A stretch of DNA of 64,000 bases from Haliclystus octoradiatus (Eukaryota > Cnidaria > Staurozoa > Stauromedusae > Haliclystidae), in the NCBI GenBank assembly GCA_916610825.1, contig OU744450.1, forward strand, positions 22,319,338-22,383,337. Direction: 5' to 3'. The notes below the pieces were generated by a model that was given only the letters and a program-made list of their open reading frames with translations, had not been told where the DNA came from and did not search any database. The translations under genes and the position numbers were made by a program. This document shows, piece by piece, positions 10,997-25,500 of the stretch. Each line of letters starts with the position of its first letter. The stretch's first letter is position 1.

Positions 10997-11740
10997 GTGG
11001 GAATAAACCCAAAAACTATATTCAGATATGTAACACTTCACAACACGATGTGAACTGAGGGGAACTGAACCGTCATCATTTATGTAGAAATACTTGATAT
11101 TTTATAGAAACAGACTTAGAGTTACAAATGGTATTATCACTGCAAGCAGAGGCTACTGGGTTAATATGCAATAAATATGATAATATTGCAGAAAATATCT
11201 GCTCAGTAGTTGTTATGAAATGCTTTAGCAAAGTAAAAAGATTTAAACCGTTTTAAGACTTTTTACGTCCTAATCAACATCCTTCAGCAAACAAGCTCTT
11301 TTCTGGTATTGTCAATTTGAAGTTTATATTTTGAACAATTATTGTTGTATTATTATTGCTTTACATAGAACAACATTTTAGAAAACATTAAGAATATCTC
11401 AAGGGCTCATTATATTATCAAATTATGTTTAGAATCCACAAATTTAAATTCCTAACAATAAAGAAATGCTACGGTATTATGTAGGACACTATAATATTTA
11501 AAGTTACAAATTTATATATATATATATAAAATTAAATTAAATTAATTTAAATGGATTAAAAACTATAAGAGTTATAGTCACCACAAAGATTATATTTACA
11601 AATAATAATAATAACTACAATTATTTTTATTAATAATTTTTATTTATTATTATTAATAATTCAAGTAATAACAAGCAATAACTTTGCGAAAAAATCAATG
11701 CTTGAACGTTTCGAAACGGTAAATATTATATATAAATACA

Positions 11741-11822
11741 GCATAGCAGCAGACAAGTACATGTTTCTGGCCATTAGCCTTCATCAGTACTGCTCAGTGA
11801 GCAAACAAGGGACTGACTTCGG
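11741..11822 (+). repeat. Dispersed GCAGCAGACAAG repeat, copy 1
   Basis: Shares GCAGCAGACAAG, TGTTTCTGGCCAT, CATCAGTA(C/T)TGCTCAGTG and AACAAGGGA(C/T)TGACTTC with copy 2 at 36664-36740, same orientation. Non-coding. Confidence 0.75.
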
Positions 11823-12009
11823 TATATACCTAGGTCAAGATGAGTGATCAATGTGATGAAAAAATTCATCACATGAAAAAACATCTGTGCCATGCCAGAG
11901 TGCTCAAACTACCGAAGTAGTGTATATATATACAGTATATATACAGTATACAGTATATATATAAATAAAACAAAGATTAGAATTAGAATAAATTCCGTCT
12001 GAAGAGCGT

Positions 12010-12062
12010 ACAAGCGTGAAACTCAGAGTCACGGTAAAACTTGACTAATCTTTGTTTCATTT
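12010..12062. repeat. MITE-terminus-like sequence flanking an (ATT)n array
   Basis: GAAACTCAGAGTCACGG..AAACTTGACTAATCTTTGTTTC matches the terminal inverted repeat of the foldback element at 29049-29195 (GAAACTCCGAGTAACG..GCCTCATCTTTGTCTC), with scattered differences. Confidence 0.6.
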
Positions 12063-12112
12063 ATGCATAACTCTACTTAACTGTATCGAGCTCTCTCTTA
12101 AATGTTTGCATA

Positions 12113-12738
<626 letters not shown>

Positions 12739-13760
12739 GATATAGTACAAATATTCTATATGTATATTATTTGTGCAGTGTATATAATAAAAACATTGAA
12801 TTTAGAAACAAAAATGTTGAGTTAAAAAAAGGTTGAGAACATTTTGAGACTCAAATCATGAAATAATTAAGAATACTGCGCCTCAACCGAAGTCACTGTT
12901 TCTTATAAAACAAAAATGTGGATGAAGATATCTTTTGTGTTTTTAAACCCGTTTTAGTTTTTCAGAATTGTTATCTCTACATTGTGTCTTTTGTAATTTA
13001 CAAGTTTATTCTTATATATTATATATACTTGAAGGACACCTGCAATTAATTCACTTATGTTTTGCATATTTGCTTATTATATCTACATTTTAAAATTAAT
13101 TAATATGTATAAATCGCTGTATTAAATCATAAGTACTTACGTAGAATATTGTGTAATCATAGTGTGGTTTCTATAAATTATTAAATGTATGAACACCAAA
13201 AGCGGTTTTAAACTTCTTAGACATAATCATACATTGCTGTGTTTATACGATTTTTCATTATATTATACTGCTTTAGTTTTAAAACATTATATTATTACAA
13301 TATCACTGAAAATTTAACTCAGAAAAATGTTTTACAAAGCTTATATATAGAGTAATTTCAAGATAAAATATTTTATAATATTTTCACAAATGGTCATATA
13401 TTTTCAATTAACTAGCTACTCATAGAACTATATCTATACAATATTCAGCTTGACTTTTAAAACCCTTATAAACTATTTTCTGGTCGAGTCATTGTTAAGC
13501 AATTTTGGTTAAATGGAAATTCGGATAAATGCAATAAAAATTGTCGGCTATTTTGACTTTCACTTACGCGTTACTCTCTATGTTCATAATGAATAGTCAA
13601 GGATGGGTCCTGACGAAGTCAAAAGTATTAAAACAAGTACAAACAAACAAGGAATGAAAAATAATTTGCAGCATTAATCTAATCATTTATGAGCAACATG
13701 AAGAAAACAATTCCAATTTGAATAATTATCTGTATCTGATGTACATAATATACTATAAGC

Positions 13761-14068
13761 TGAGTCATCTATTTACAAGAGTTTGGACACGGTTCCATGT
13801 GCTGCTAATCGTCTCCTATTGGACAGATGCCAGTCACGTGAGTTTTAGACGCCATTTTTGAATTTTCGGAAACAGGGTTCTCATTTCAAGTGAAACGCGC
13901 GAAAAGAACAACATTTTCCGCACATGCGTACTGTTAAAAACGTGCTCGAGTCCAGGCCAAAAAGATCAAATATGGCATGAGTGTCCCAACCACTGATCTA
14001 TATAATAACTGATCTATAAATTATTATATAGCTCAGTGGTCCCAACTCTTGTAAATAGATGGCTCTGG
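13761..14068. mobile_element. Foldback MITE, about 308 bp
   Basis: Ends AGTCATCTATTTACAAGAGT and (plus strand) ACTCTTGTAAATAGATGGCT are inverted repeats. A second small palindrome, CCACTGATCTATATAATA.., lies near the right end. No coding potential. Confidence 0.75.
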
Positions 14069-16552
14069 TTGACATAGCCTCTTAATTAAACACTAATGCT
14101 TGTTTATTTAGGGTACAATGATATGTTTTACATACTATTAATTGATTTTATAATTAAAAATAGTTATAAATTTATAATAGTTATGTATAGTTATACCAAC
14201 TGATTTCCTGATTTTTCAAAAGATATATTTCTAATTTTTACAAATTACAAATTAAAAATTGATAAATATTAAATCCAATTAAAAATGATTATTCATAATT
14301 AAAAGTGAACAATCTACGAAAGATATGCTCACATTATGTTTGGTCAAACAATTTGTCTTTAATGATTATGCTGTTCGACATCATTTTCAATCTGCACATA
14401 GTAACATTTCTCGTTGTGGTGTCTTTTATTTTTGTTTCATTACACCTGTTTTGTATACCGTATTCTTCAATTTGAACGTAAACGATGTTTTTCATTCACT
14501 TTATAAAGAGTTTTTATTGTAGTGTGTTTCCCGGAAGGCCACGTAATGTTTACATCGACGAGGAATCGACTTGCGGCCTCCCGCACTTGTCCTCACGAAG
14601 TTAAAAGTACACATAATAACTTATCATATTGACATATTGTGTAAATCTCGTGTGTTTCTTGTATTATTCAATAATGTTTGTTTACAATATGTTGATTTGC
14701 TTCTATCCCCGGGGATTAGTTTCAAATCGTTGCTATCCAGCAGGGATTCAGGATACCTTTTCATGGTCTTTGAAAATTTTGAGGTGTCTATTTCAAAATT
14801 TTCAAAATACTAGAGGTATTGCTTTTCAATGAGCAAAAAATGTTGATGTAAACCAACGAAATTATAATCAATTTTCAAATATTTTTGGAGTTCAAGCTTC
14901 TTAAACCCCCCCTCCTTCATCCCCGGGTTTTATCTTATTCGTTATTCTCCCCAACCTTTCAAATCAATGACTAAACAATGTAGTGACAAATTGTCATATA
15001 AACACTTAATTAAATATGCAGTTTCGATTCGACATTATTATAGCTGTATTGAAACAGCCCGCAGGAAATTCAGTCGTAATGTAAATTTTTAGACTATCAA
15101 TTGATTTAAATCTTGCTGTAAATTTAAAATTTTGAATATAAAGTTTCCAAGAATTTGAATCCCTGTCTTGGTTTGCGGCAGGTAATCCTGCCCCATATTT
15201 CCAAAGAAGAACAACTCAGATCCTAGAGTTATTAGATTTATACTTTTATTGCTCAGATAGATACGCGCTCATGGTCGTAATTCCTGGAGGGTATATAGAG
15301 TGTGACCCCCCCCATAAATATTTTTGATTCATATTTCGGGCAATTTTGAAAGTATTGTACAGTACTGAAGCTTCCAAATGACGCACCTATTTTTAGGGAG
15401 AATTGACAAACCCCCAGTCCGAAACATGTAGTTATGGCCGTGTACGTACCTCTCTTCAAATGAAGTGCATTTTTTATGAAATCTCTAACAGTAGTAACTT
15501 CATCTTTGTCTTAATCTATGTTACATTCTTATGTTGACCTTTCAACTTTAAAACTTGCGACTTTCAAGCCTCGTTCTGCTTATTATCGCGTGACAAATAT
15601 TCAGACAATTATTGCAAAACATCGATGTATTTCATCATTCTGTTTTATCTTTTATTATTTATCAATGCAGATGTTTTTATTTGTATATGTATAATTCAAT
15701 AAGACAGTTATAGTTGCATCCACCTATGTAATCAAGATATGTTTCAACTATATAATCCGATTTCAATTCATTAAAAATATTTAAGTCTATTATATCTATT
15801 ATATTATTTCAATTTTTTTATAATTATCAAGTATTATGTTTAATTTTAATTATGTAGACTTTATCATTTTGACACACCCATTTTTATCACTGAAAGTTTA
15901 ATTTTTATTTTTTTTAAATGTAAGTAATCTCAATTATGATCAAAGAATTTTTCCTATTCGTTTTTTCAAACAAAATTGAACGCTGATCTTACAATCTGCT
16001 TGTTCTATGCGTATAGAAATGTACTTCTTTTGTTATTCAATTGAAAACAGGTGTTTTTATTTATTGAAGCTACTATGTAATGTATAAATATATATTTAAA
16101 CTTTTGTATGAATTCATTCCATATTGTCGGCATATCTTCTTATACTATTCATCAAAAACATTTCAGTTTATTATATTATGTTATATGTATGATTCGTTTG
16201 TATGTCTATGTACAATATATATGATATAGTAAGAGTACATAATATCTTTATCTCTTGATATACGATTTGGATTCTCTGGTTGGATGGAAAATTAGCGATT
16301 TATCATCTATAATCGATCTTTTTCATTCGCGTTTTAAAACAGCATGAAATACACGCCTTTATGATTTAACTTGGACAAAAGATTATTATATGGGTAGAAA
16401 ACAGCGTAATGCTTTTTCAAGAGTATAGAATTGTGATTTGTATATACAATTATATCAGTAATCAGTAAGACTGCATATTTCTTACAACTTTTGATGACTG
16501 AATATTTATTCAGTTTATATCAAATATATAATATTTTTAAATTATTATTGTT
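14069..16552. other. Upstream region of the NMDA-type receptor gene; no gene seen
   Basis: AT-rich, with no convincing coding exon or recognisable repeat. A short GC-richer patch at about 14525-14600 is the only compositional change. The receptor promoter or a 5' non-coding exon could lie here, but I see no decisive motif. Confidence 0.4.
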
Positions 16553-19500
16553 ATGAAAAAGAAAATCATTTCTATTTTATTTTTTATCAGCAGCATCATA
16601 GTTATTGGAAATTTTAATACTTCGATGCGTACGGACGGTTTTACAATAATTACAAATCAAGGTAGTTATAATAATATAAATTGGAATAGTATGTCATCGT
16701 ATTTTAATGATTTAAATTGCACTGATGGTATAATAAACTCTACATTTGATACACACATAATTGATCAAAGTCATGGAATTAATCTTATTTTGAGAATTAT
16801 TGAACCTAGACTTTATCATAAAGATATATTGCCTAATAACGTTGATATTTGGTTATCTATGACGGATAGCAGTACTGAGAAAGTCATTTTATCATTAGTT
16901 AATGGTTTGGATATAAATTTGATTACAACTCAAACCAGTCAATGTGCTATGGTAAGATATGCAGTTTGTTTTGGAATCTTTGTTACATTTTAATGTTTAT
17001 AAACATGGCTGGTGTACATACAGTATATCTCAATCTTTATATTTCTATTTTGTTTTTACCAATGTTTTTTTTTACAGTATAAGATCAACTCTCATTACAG
17101 TAGTAAAATTATTCTCAGTTAATCTATTTGATATTTTTCTCAAGTTTTCTTCCTTTTCAATAGCAAATGTGACTCAATGTTTGATATATTTTTCAAAGTT
17201 ACCCATTAAAAAGTTACAAACTATAGCTGACTATAGCTGTGTCAGTAACGGAATCTGTTTTATTTTCCACCCAAATTCTTTAAGAGATTTCAACGCTTTT
17301 GCATCTATCGTCAATATTAAAATCATTTATTTATTATCCTATATAAAACCACTTCTAAGCCAATAATAACTGGATTTCTAATACATTTAATTATATCAAA
17401 GTTTTATATATTGGGTTATATGATTGTTAAATTGCATATTTCTTTATTATAAAAATATTCTGAATATTGTTTCCCTATTTTTCTATTAAAATGTTTGATT
17501 TATTGAGAAGCCGGATGATGATAAATTCTTGCAAGTATAGTTTTCTTGTTTCAAAATATATCACCTGTGTTAAGCAAAAATGTTCTTGTTTTAATATGCC
17601 AAACTCGCAAGCGTCTTGCAAGAAAATCTCACACAAGTTCGAAACGCTGAAAGATTGTTTTTGTGCTCAAAATAAGAAAAATGGATCTTCAAAATCAAAA
17701 TAAGAAAAAATCAAATTACATTTTGCTTGCAAGAAACACATTATTTCAGTAGTGCAGCTGCTGCGGATTCTGAAGTTCGCTCTATTTTGTGTTTAACTTC
17801 AAAAAGGTAGTTTGACCTTTATAGATCCATTGTAATTTGTTTCTAACAAAACGGGTTTTATTTATTCATGTATTTACCTATGTCTTGTGCAGAATTGACA
17901 AAAGATCTATTTATAAAGTTAGATATTTGAATTTATTTTGAATTATTGTCAAAATTATTTCTGTTAAAGCAGAAGGCATACTTTTTCAAGGCTTAAATGC
18001 TCTTTGTTTTCAATGTTTTGTCTCTGAGAATTATACTTCGAAATTGTATTTTTTTTTCAGTGCTTATTTATTCATAAAAAGTCATGTATTTGGTCACCGC
18101 AATAGATTATTCGCAAAGCTGTTTTAAATTTGATTGTTTTTTCAATGCTCGACAGTAGCAGCCAAATATGGATAATGAAAGTAATAAAATGGGTCAATTA
18201 AGCAGATCATTGTATGTTTATTAGAATGCAATCTAACCCACATTGTGAAAGCGAATTAAAGGGTCGAGCCCGGGTACCCGGGCTAACTTTTACTAACACA
18301 TGCTTATTAGCGTCATAAGTATAATGGCGCATTCTATGCGTGCCTCGTATTGCACATGCATGATTAATATCTAACCCGGTTTCGACCCCCCTAGTTTGAA
18401 TTCACACAACAACCAACCCAGATCGAGCCCATTTTACAGCACTGTTAACCCCGGGTTTGTTAAATTTAATCTGCCTAAAGTTTGCCTGGGTGAACGTTAG
18501 CCCGTATTCAAAATCTGTAATGTCAAAAGAGCTATAATCAAGAAAATACTTACATGTGAATTCTGACAATTGCCTCAACGCGATAGTAGGCCATTTCCCG
18601 CACCAAATGTAATTTCATATTCTAGGAAAATATATTTTCAATTGTTTACAGTCTTTCCTAATTTGATAATAATCTTCTTCTTTTTCACGCGTGTTCTGAT
18701 TGTAATTTATAGTCAGATATTTGCTATCGCTAGAGTCGTGCTGCAAATAATTTTTTATAAGCAGTGTTCGTATACCATGTTTTCAAAAAGAATTATAAAT
18801 TTTACTACCGTTTAAAACGATCGAAACATTCCCGAATATTCAAAAATGCTGAAACAAACGAGATGCCACTTTTCAATTTGGCATTGTGTTAATTTTGCTC
18901 GTTATACTGCAATTATGACCTGTGATGCATGAATTTGTATACACTTTTTGTTATAAGTACCAGTATATCTTTTGATTGAGGCTCAGTGTACTTAATATTT
19001 TCATGATTTGAGCCTTAATATGTTTTTAACCCGTTCGTAACTCAGAATGTTGTTTCTTTAAATTCACTATTTTATAATATCTATACTCAAGTCTATATGA
19101 TTGTATATATTTAAGATACACGTGTAATTTTCGACAGAATTTCCTCATCTCCTACAGTACAATTTACAATGTACCTGCCTGTTAACAAAATTATATGCTG
19201 TAATAAAGTTCTATTTTTACTGTTAACTGCGTGAATTCTAATGATATTTTGGAACAAAATTAAGCATCGAGATGTTTTTAATTTGTTCTTAAATTTTTAG
19301 TAAAACCCCAATATTGCTATAAAAAGAAAACATTGTTGATATGAATTAGCAATGTGTACTTTTGGATATTACGTATTGTACTTTCTAAAATATCACGAAG
19401 GTTTTCTGCGATCTGATTGGTCGAAAGAGCGTGTATGAAATCCTAGGGTAAAACATGGCTCCGAAAACCGGGAAAAACCGCAAGGATCGAAAAGATTGAT

Positions 19501-22500
19501 CGGTGATAAAATACAGAATTTATAACTTTTTGATAACAATGCAATAAATATCTCAATAATGGCTACGATTTACAAAACGACATTTAGCTCAAGATGTTTA
19601 TATTTATTGAAAAGCGTGGGAATGAGTTATTGGTCGTGTAACATGCAAAATAAAAACACAGAATGAAACGTAAACGTAAGATTTAAATAACAATTACTGC
19701 ATTAATTTGCTAAAGAACTATTGTACCACTTATATTACAGACGTTCTTGTATATGTCTTTCTTTATTCGACAATATCTATCTTGTTGTGGGATTCTCTTC
19801 GCTTGGTTTATGAATTGAAATTGAATTTTAAATTGTGAATTCATGAATTGAAAATTCGCCATCGAATGAGGTTCTGACATTTGTTTTATTTTAGAAAAGG
19901 ATTACCACATACTTGCAAATGTTTGTATTCATATTTACTAAACTCGAAAATGTTGGGAGACACTCAGGAAGCTAATAATCACTCCCTCGGAGCTCGTGAT
20001 TTTTTAGCGCTTCACTCGTGTCTCCCAAAATTTTCTCGTTTAGTAAATATGAATACAAACATTTGCTAGTATGTGGTAACCCTTTAATAACGAAAATGAT
20101 TCGATCAATCTGATCGGTTTATAGAGTTTGACGCCAATTCACCATAGCAAAACTAGGTTCGAAAATACAATCGATCTTACAATTCGAACTTGATATCACA
20201 AATGAGAATATCCAATTTGATCAGTAGTTTTCAAAAACATTTCTTGAGCAAGAAAGTCATGTAAATACTTGTAAAAGTTGTGCTTGTTATAATACAAAGC
20301 AATTGGCGCAAAGTTTTCTATGAACTATTGATATTTGGCGCACGAGAGGCATGTAAGGAGAAAACGAGAAGGCATCAGAAAGTTATGAGCCGCCTCGGCG
20401 AGTAATTTCGCCTTCGAATTTTCTCCTGAAGTGACTCAAGTGCGCCAAATATCAGTAGCTCTTAGAAAACTGTGCGCCAATTGCTTAATATCGTGTTGTT
20501 TATGGAGTTGTGTACTACACTTTTTGATAAGAAAGTGCTTCCTAAGAAAATAGTAATCAATTGACAACTTCCCAACTTCTGATCTACCCGACAGATAAAG
20601 AATTCCAGCTGATTTTAATATATTTGACTTTGAAACTCATTTGTTGGAATTAAATAAATATTGATAGACAACTATCTGGAAACCAAATATGTTGACAATA
20701 TAACTCTACCAAAATTAAATGATTCTTATAAAAAGCATTGTTCGTATGTCCAGGCCTGGAGTGTTTCTTTTATTTCAAAACATTTCATTTACTTTCTCAA
20801 TAATTATTCAATAGTTTTAAAGTTCTCATTAAAGTGAAGCTGCTTAATATAATTTTGAAATGCAAATGAAATATTATAATTAAGTAGTAGACTTGAAATA
20901 TTATAAAATAATTTTCTGCCAATTTGTAAATTAGTTTTGTACAAGATTGAACGTCGAGACACAACAGGTGTGTTTTGCATTTTAATAATAATGGAAATTA
21001 TTTGAAAACATAAGAAACAGTCCAATTCAATGCATTTATTATGCTCGAAAATGAAATGACAACCAAGCAAATACGACCTCATGCGAGCAAATACGACCTA
21101 AAGGCTGATTTCCACTAGGCGAAAATTTCACTGCGGCGAAATGAGCTAATACCCATGCGTAGTGTGGCTTTGAAGCCATGCAGGAACAGATGTGGTAATT
21201 CGCTTCAGCGAAATTTTTAATTGGAACTGTTCCTACTTTTTTGCGATTCGCTTCGGCGAATAAACTTGAAGCCAATGCGAGCATTGCATTGGTGTTGTCA
21301 TGGTATCAGGTCACAGGTGCCATATGGATTAACAAACTGTGGAAATCAACCAGCGAAGGTAGACGCGAATTTTTCGCTGCAGCGAAATTTTCGTCTACTG
21401 GAAACCCGCCTTAAGCCCGGTTTCCACTTGACGAAAAATTTCGCTGCTAAAAAACCGAGTACGCGTGACGTGGCACACAAGTTTGGATCACGCAGGTTTC
21501 GCTGCAATTTTTGCTGAAGCGAAAAAAGTAGTTGGAACTGATCCTACCTTTTTGCGATTCGCTGCAGTGAAAGTGAATCAAAGCAATGTAAATCATCTGA
21601 AAATGATGTTGTCATGACATCTTTAGCAAACAGGATGGCGAGATAAAATTTGTAGCCTGTATTGCTTTGTTGCAATTGTCAATTGTGAACCTCCAGTCAC
21701 CAAGTAACGCAAACAAACACACAGCCTTTCCGCTTCCAGCAAACCAATTGCTTTCCTCGTGTGAGTATCATTCTTTTCAATTTTTGGACCAATTATCATA
21801 TAAAAGTGTTCAAATGTCGAAGGACACATACGAAACGAACGGTAAAAATATTGACTGTCATAATGTTTCATTTCCTTTACGAATAGGTGGAACTCTCCTT
21901 TCTCTTCTCTCTCTTCAAATAATCTCAAACCCAGAATCCGCGTCTTCTTTCTCGGCGAAATTTTTGCTGGTTGATTTCCATTTTAAATTTGTTTAGCGCG
22001 CTAAATTCGACGTGTATGAAAATCCATCATGGCACCATTCAATTTAGAAGTTATATTGCATGCACGGCTGCAAATTATTCAAATGTTTCTGCTCAGAAGA
22101 CGTAGAGTATATGTAGGAAAATACAGTAAACGATTCTGGATTCGGAAATTATTTGGAGAGTAAAGAGAAAGGATAGTTTCATTTACTTGTAAAGGAAATG
22201 AAGCTCATCATCAATGAAGCTCATGAACGACATCGAATATTTTTGCCGTTCTCTTAGTAAATGTGTGCTTCGACATTTGATCATTTGAGATTTAATGATT
22301 GGTTGGTCTAAAATTTGAAAACGGTGGAGATGCTATGGGTTTGTTTGCGTTATTGTCGTTATTTGGTGACTGGAGCTTCGCAATTGACAATTGCAACAAG
22401 GCAATACAGCTGGTTACAAATCTCATCCCGCCATTTGTTGCTGGAGATGTCATAGCAACATCATTTTCAGATGATTTACATTTGTTTGATTCACTTTTCG

Positions 22501-25500
22501 CTGCAGCGAATCGTAAAAAAGTAGTATCAGAAATATCGAAAGCTGCAGCGAAACCTGCGTGGTCCAAGCTTGTGTACAACGTCACACAACGCATGCGTAG
22601 CGAAATTTTTGCTGCGGTGAAGTATTCGTCAAGTGGAAACCGGGCCTTAGTGTAGTGGTTAAGGCATTGAACCTCGGCTTGCAGGGTCTTGGGTTCAATC
22701 CCTGGCAAAATCACTATTGGTTGGCGTCAGAAAGGGAATTCGGACATTAAAACCCGGGGACACCTTCCAAATACACAAACAAAGTAACCAACTCCACCCT
22801 GGCGGTAAAGTGATCTATCCAATAAACTAAAATTACAAAAAATCACTCCATAAATCAAATCCAATTCAATAAATCGAAAAAGTGATTTAATTCAACGTAC
22901 TTCGACTGCACAACAAAACTGTCTCAAACTGTCTCAAATAGATCATCAATTCCACGAAATATTCTTTAGAAATTTAGTTACAGAACTATAAGTTGAACTT
23001 TTTAATATGCTGCCCTGCAATTTCTAGCGTCTATTTTATTTATATGCTTAAGTTAAGCCTGGGATAAAACTTCTGATTTTGTGTCTGATAACAGACAGAC
23101 ACGTACTGGTCTTTCCACTTTCAATATCACGAACCTATCAATCAATGTATGTTCATATTAAATAAATGAGAATGCTTAGATGTTTAGATGTTATCAAATC
23201 AAACTTTGTATCGCTATAATAGCTCCGAGAGATTTTATTAATACAGTATACTTAACTTATTACTTTAAATGTTAGCGTTATTTTGTTGTTATCGAGACAG
23301 TAAAGCTATATATGGTATCTACATGAAAACATTTAATTATTGCAAGCATATTTTGCTTGATTCAAAGTCTGTTTCATTTGTTTCAAGCTAACAATGATAT
23401 ATTTTTTCATTTCGAATTTTCAAAATGTTAAAATTTTTCCAAAATTAACACCCTCCGTCAACTATTTTTAAGGAGTTACCCCTCCTCCGGGTGACATTTC
23501 GCAGCCAAATCATTATTCATAAATCAATAGTAATGCGCTTGGCAATGCCTATATTTGTGTCCATAATTTTCTATTTTTATTTCCAGGTATCAGCTCATGA
23601 ATCCCAAGTAGGCTGCCGAGAAAACTCAGCAAGTTATTTACAATTAATAATAACATTGGTAACATATTTACATCCAATTAATATTCACATTGTCAATACA
23701 GATGATGGTTGTTATAAAAGATTTGGTGATGAATTGATGATTGAATTAATGCGTTTAACAAATGAAGATAATGATCATATTTATAGATCAGAGATACAAC
23801 GTATGGTATTCTCATCATCTAAATTAGATGTGATGCAGTTGAATGAAATAATGTTTACAATCAAAACTAATCGCGCATCAATTGTAATATGTTTGTTCGA
23901 TGCTGTTTTTTACGATGTTATATTTTCTGCTGCAAAAAGATATGGCGTGAATGGTTTTGAACATATTTGGTTAACAATTGATTTTCCAGAACATTCGATA
24001 TTACAAACACCATTTTTACCTGTACAATTTCTTACAACACGTCATTTAAATGCTGAATTAACCAATCATGATGTTGATAATGCAATTGCTTGGGACCTTG
24101 TCAATCAAACTATTTCGTTGTATCCTGGTTGGCTGGGATGCTCAAATAAGACAGAATCGCAGCAAAGGTAATTATAATAATAATAAATTAAAAATTTGTA
24201 ACAAATGACAGCGATAAATACACGGGATTCCACAACGTTTCGCCAAATCATATCTTCATGGCATCATCAGGTATATAAACAAATTAAAAAAAATTACAAA
24301 TATAGAGTTTGAGTTTAATAAGCAAGAATTTATTAAGAAATAATTTAAAAAGATTTATTTTAATGAGTGTAAACTCAGATGCTTATATGCATATGAAATT
24401 CCTCAATGTTGGGTAAAACAGAGCATTATAGAAAAATAAGAGACAAAGCTGAGGCAAAAGCAATTTTCCGTTACTCAGAGTTTGAGAAACGCGTGTTATA
24501 TTGAATTAAGAATGAGATGAAATTACTATTGATAAATCCGAAATTAAACATTTTTTTGCTTAAAGAAGTTTGATAATAAGACAATCGTTATAATAGACGT
24601 AATTTTGTGACGTTTCGTCATTATAGTAATATGACATTTTGAAGCGATTAAAATTAAAAAGATGGAAATTTAAAATACGTGAATATTTATACATGCTTTA
24701 ACTTGGCTAATTCATATTTTAACTTATAGCTATTACAGATACTGTACTATATCTACTATATAAAGTACAATCAAACTCGTCATAGCGACCATTCCAATTA
24801 AGCGGACACTCTTTGTAAGCGACAACGCTTCGGGCCGCCGTACTTTAAAGTACCTAATTATATGCCTTTTGTCTGATGTTGTTTGTACAATTCTCTGATA
24901 TGTCCAGATCTTTGATATCTAATAGATTGAATATTTTATATCGGAATATGTTAAGCCGTGAAATTGAATTGGATTTCGATGTCGAGGAATAATTTGATTT
25001 AAAAATTTTTGGTTTTAATTTTTTTTTCAATGCTGTGTAAATTTGAATATAATATGTTTACATGCACTGAAAGGCAAACATAGATAGTTAATTGCTTAAT
25101 ACCATTTACAAATTATGAACAATTTAAATTATCTAGGCGATGTCTGAACTTAATTGGTAAATTCACAAAATTGTAAGAACTTATTGTAATACAATCAAAC
25201 TCGATTGATATCCCCTTTTCTAATGTCCTACCTTAATTAATTAATATCCCCATATAAAACTGATTTCTATTTTCCACTCTTCATACAAACTCTCATAATC
25301 CTCACTTATGAGGATTAGCTCCGATGGCAGAGCAACCGAACTTCAGATCGGATCATATCTGATCGACCGTGGTTCAAATCCCCCTAAAGTCAACTCAGCC
25401 TTGTCTTTATCTGAAACATCAAATGAGTACCATCTGAGGATGGCGGATGGAATGGTCCAGAGGGAATTGCATTGTGAGTAGCTGCGGCGCATCGTTGCGC

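Larger units (their letters stand above)
21414..22646. mobile_element. Harbinger-type inverted-duplication element B, 1.23 kb
   Basis: Ends CCCGGTTTCCACTTGACGAA on both strands, flanked by TTA at 21411-21413 and 22647-22649. The two halves are long mirror images: the left arm to about 21990 and the right arm from about 22080 share subterminal GCTGCAGCGAA motifs, the GGTGACTGGAG/CTCCAGTCACC stretch and a transposase start. It looks like a transposon end copied in inverted orientation, not an intact autonomous element. NMDA-receptor intron 1. Confidence 0.8.

Noticed and set aside
17467-17703. A 78-codon Cys/Lys-rich frame considered as a missed receptor exon
   Set aside because: No similarity to the receptor amino-terminal domain, and exons 1 and 2 join in phase 0 at a plausible point without it.
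22650-22712. Functional tRNA gene
   Set aside because: A and B boxes are present, but the sequence continues as a SINE body shared with another locus and I could not pair a convincing acceptor stem.
22292-22714. Open frames of 118-140 codons on both strands
   Set aside because: They lie in the right arm of Harbinger element B and the adjoining SINE-B, and match no protein. Parts resemble element subterminal repeats.
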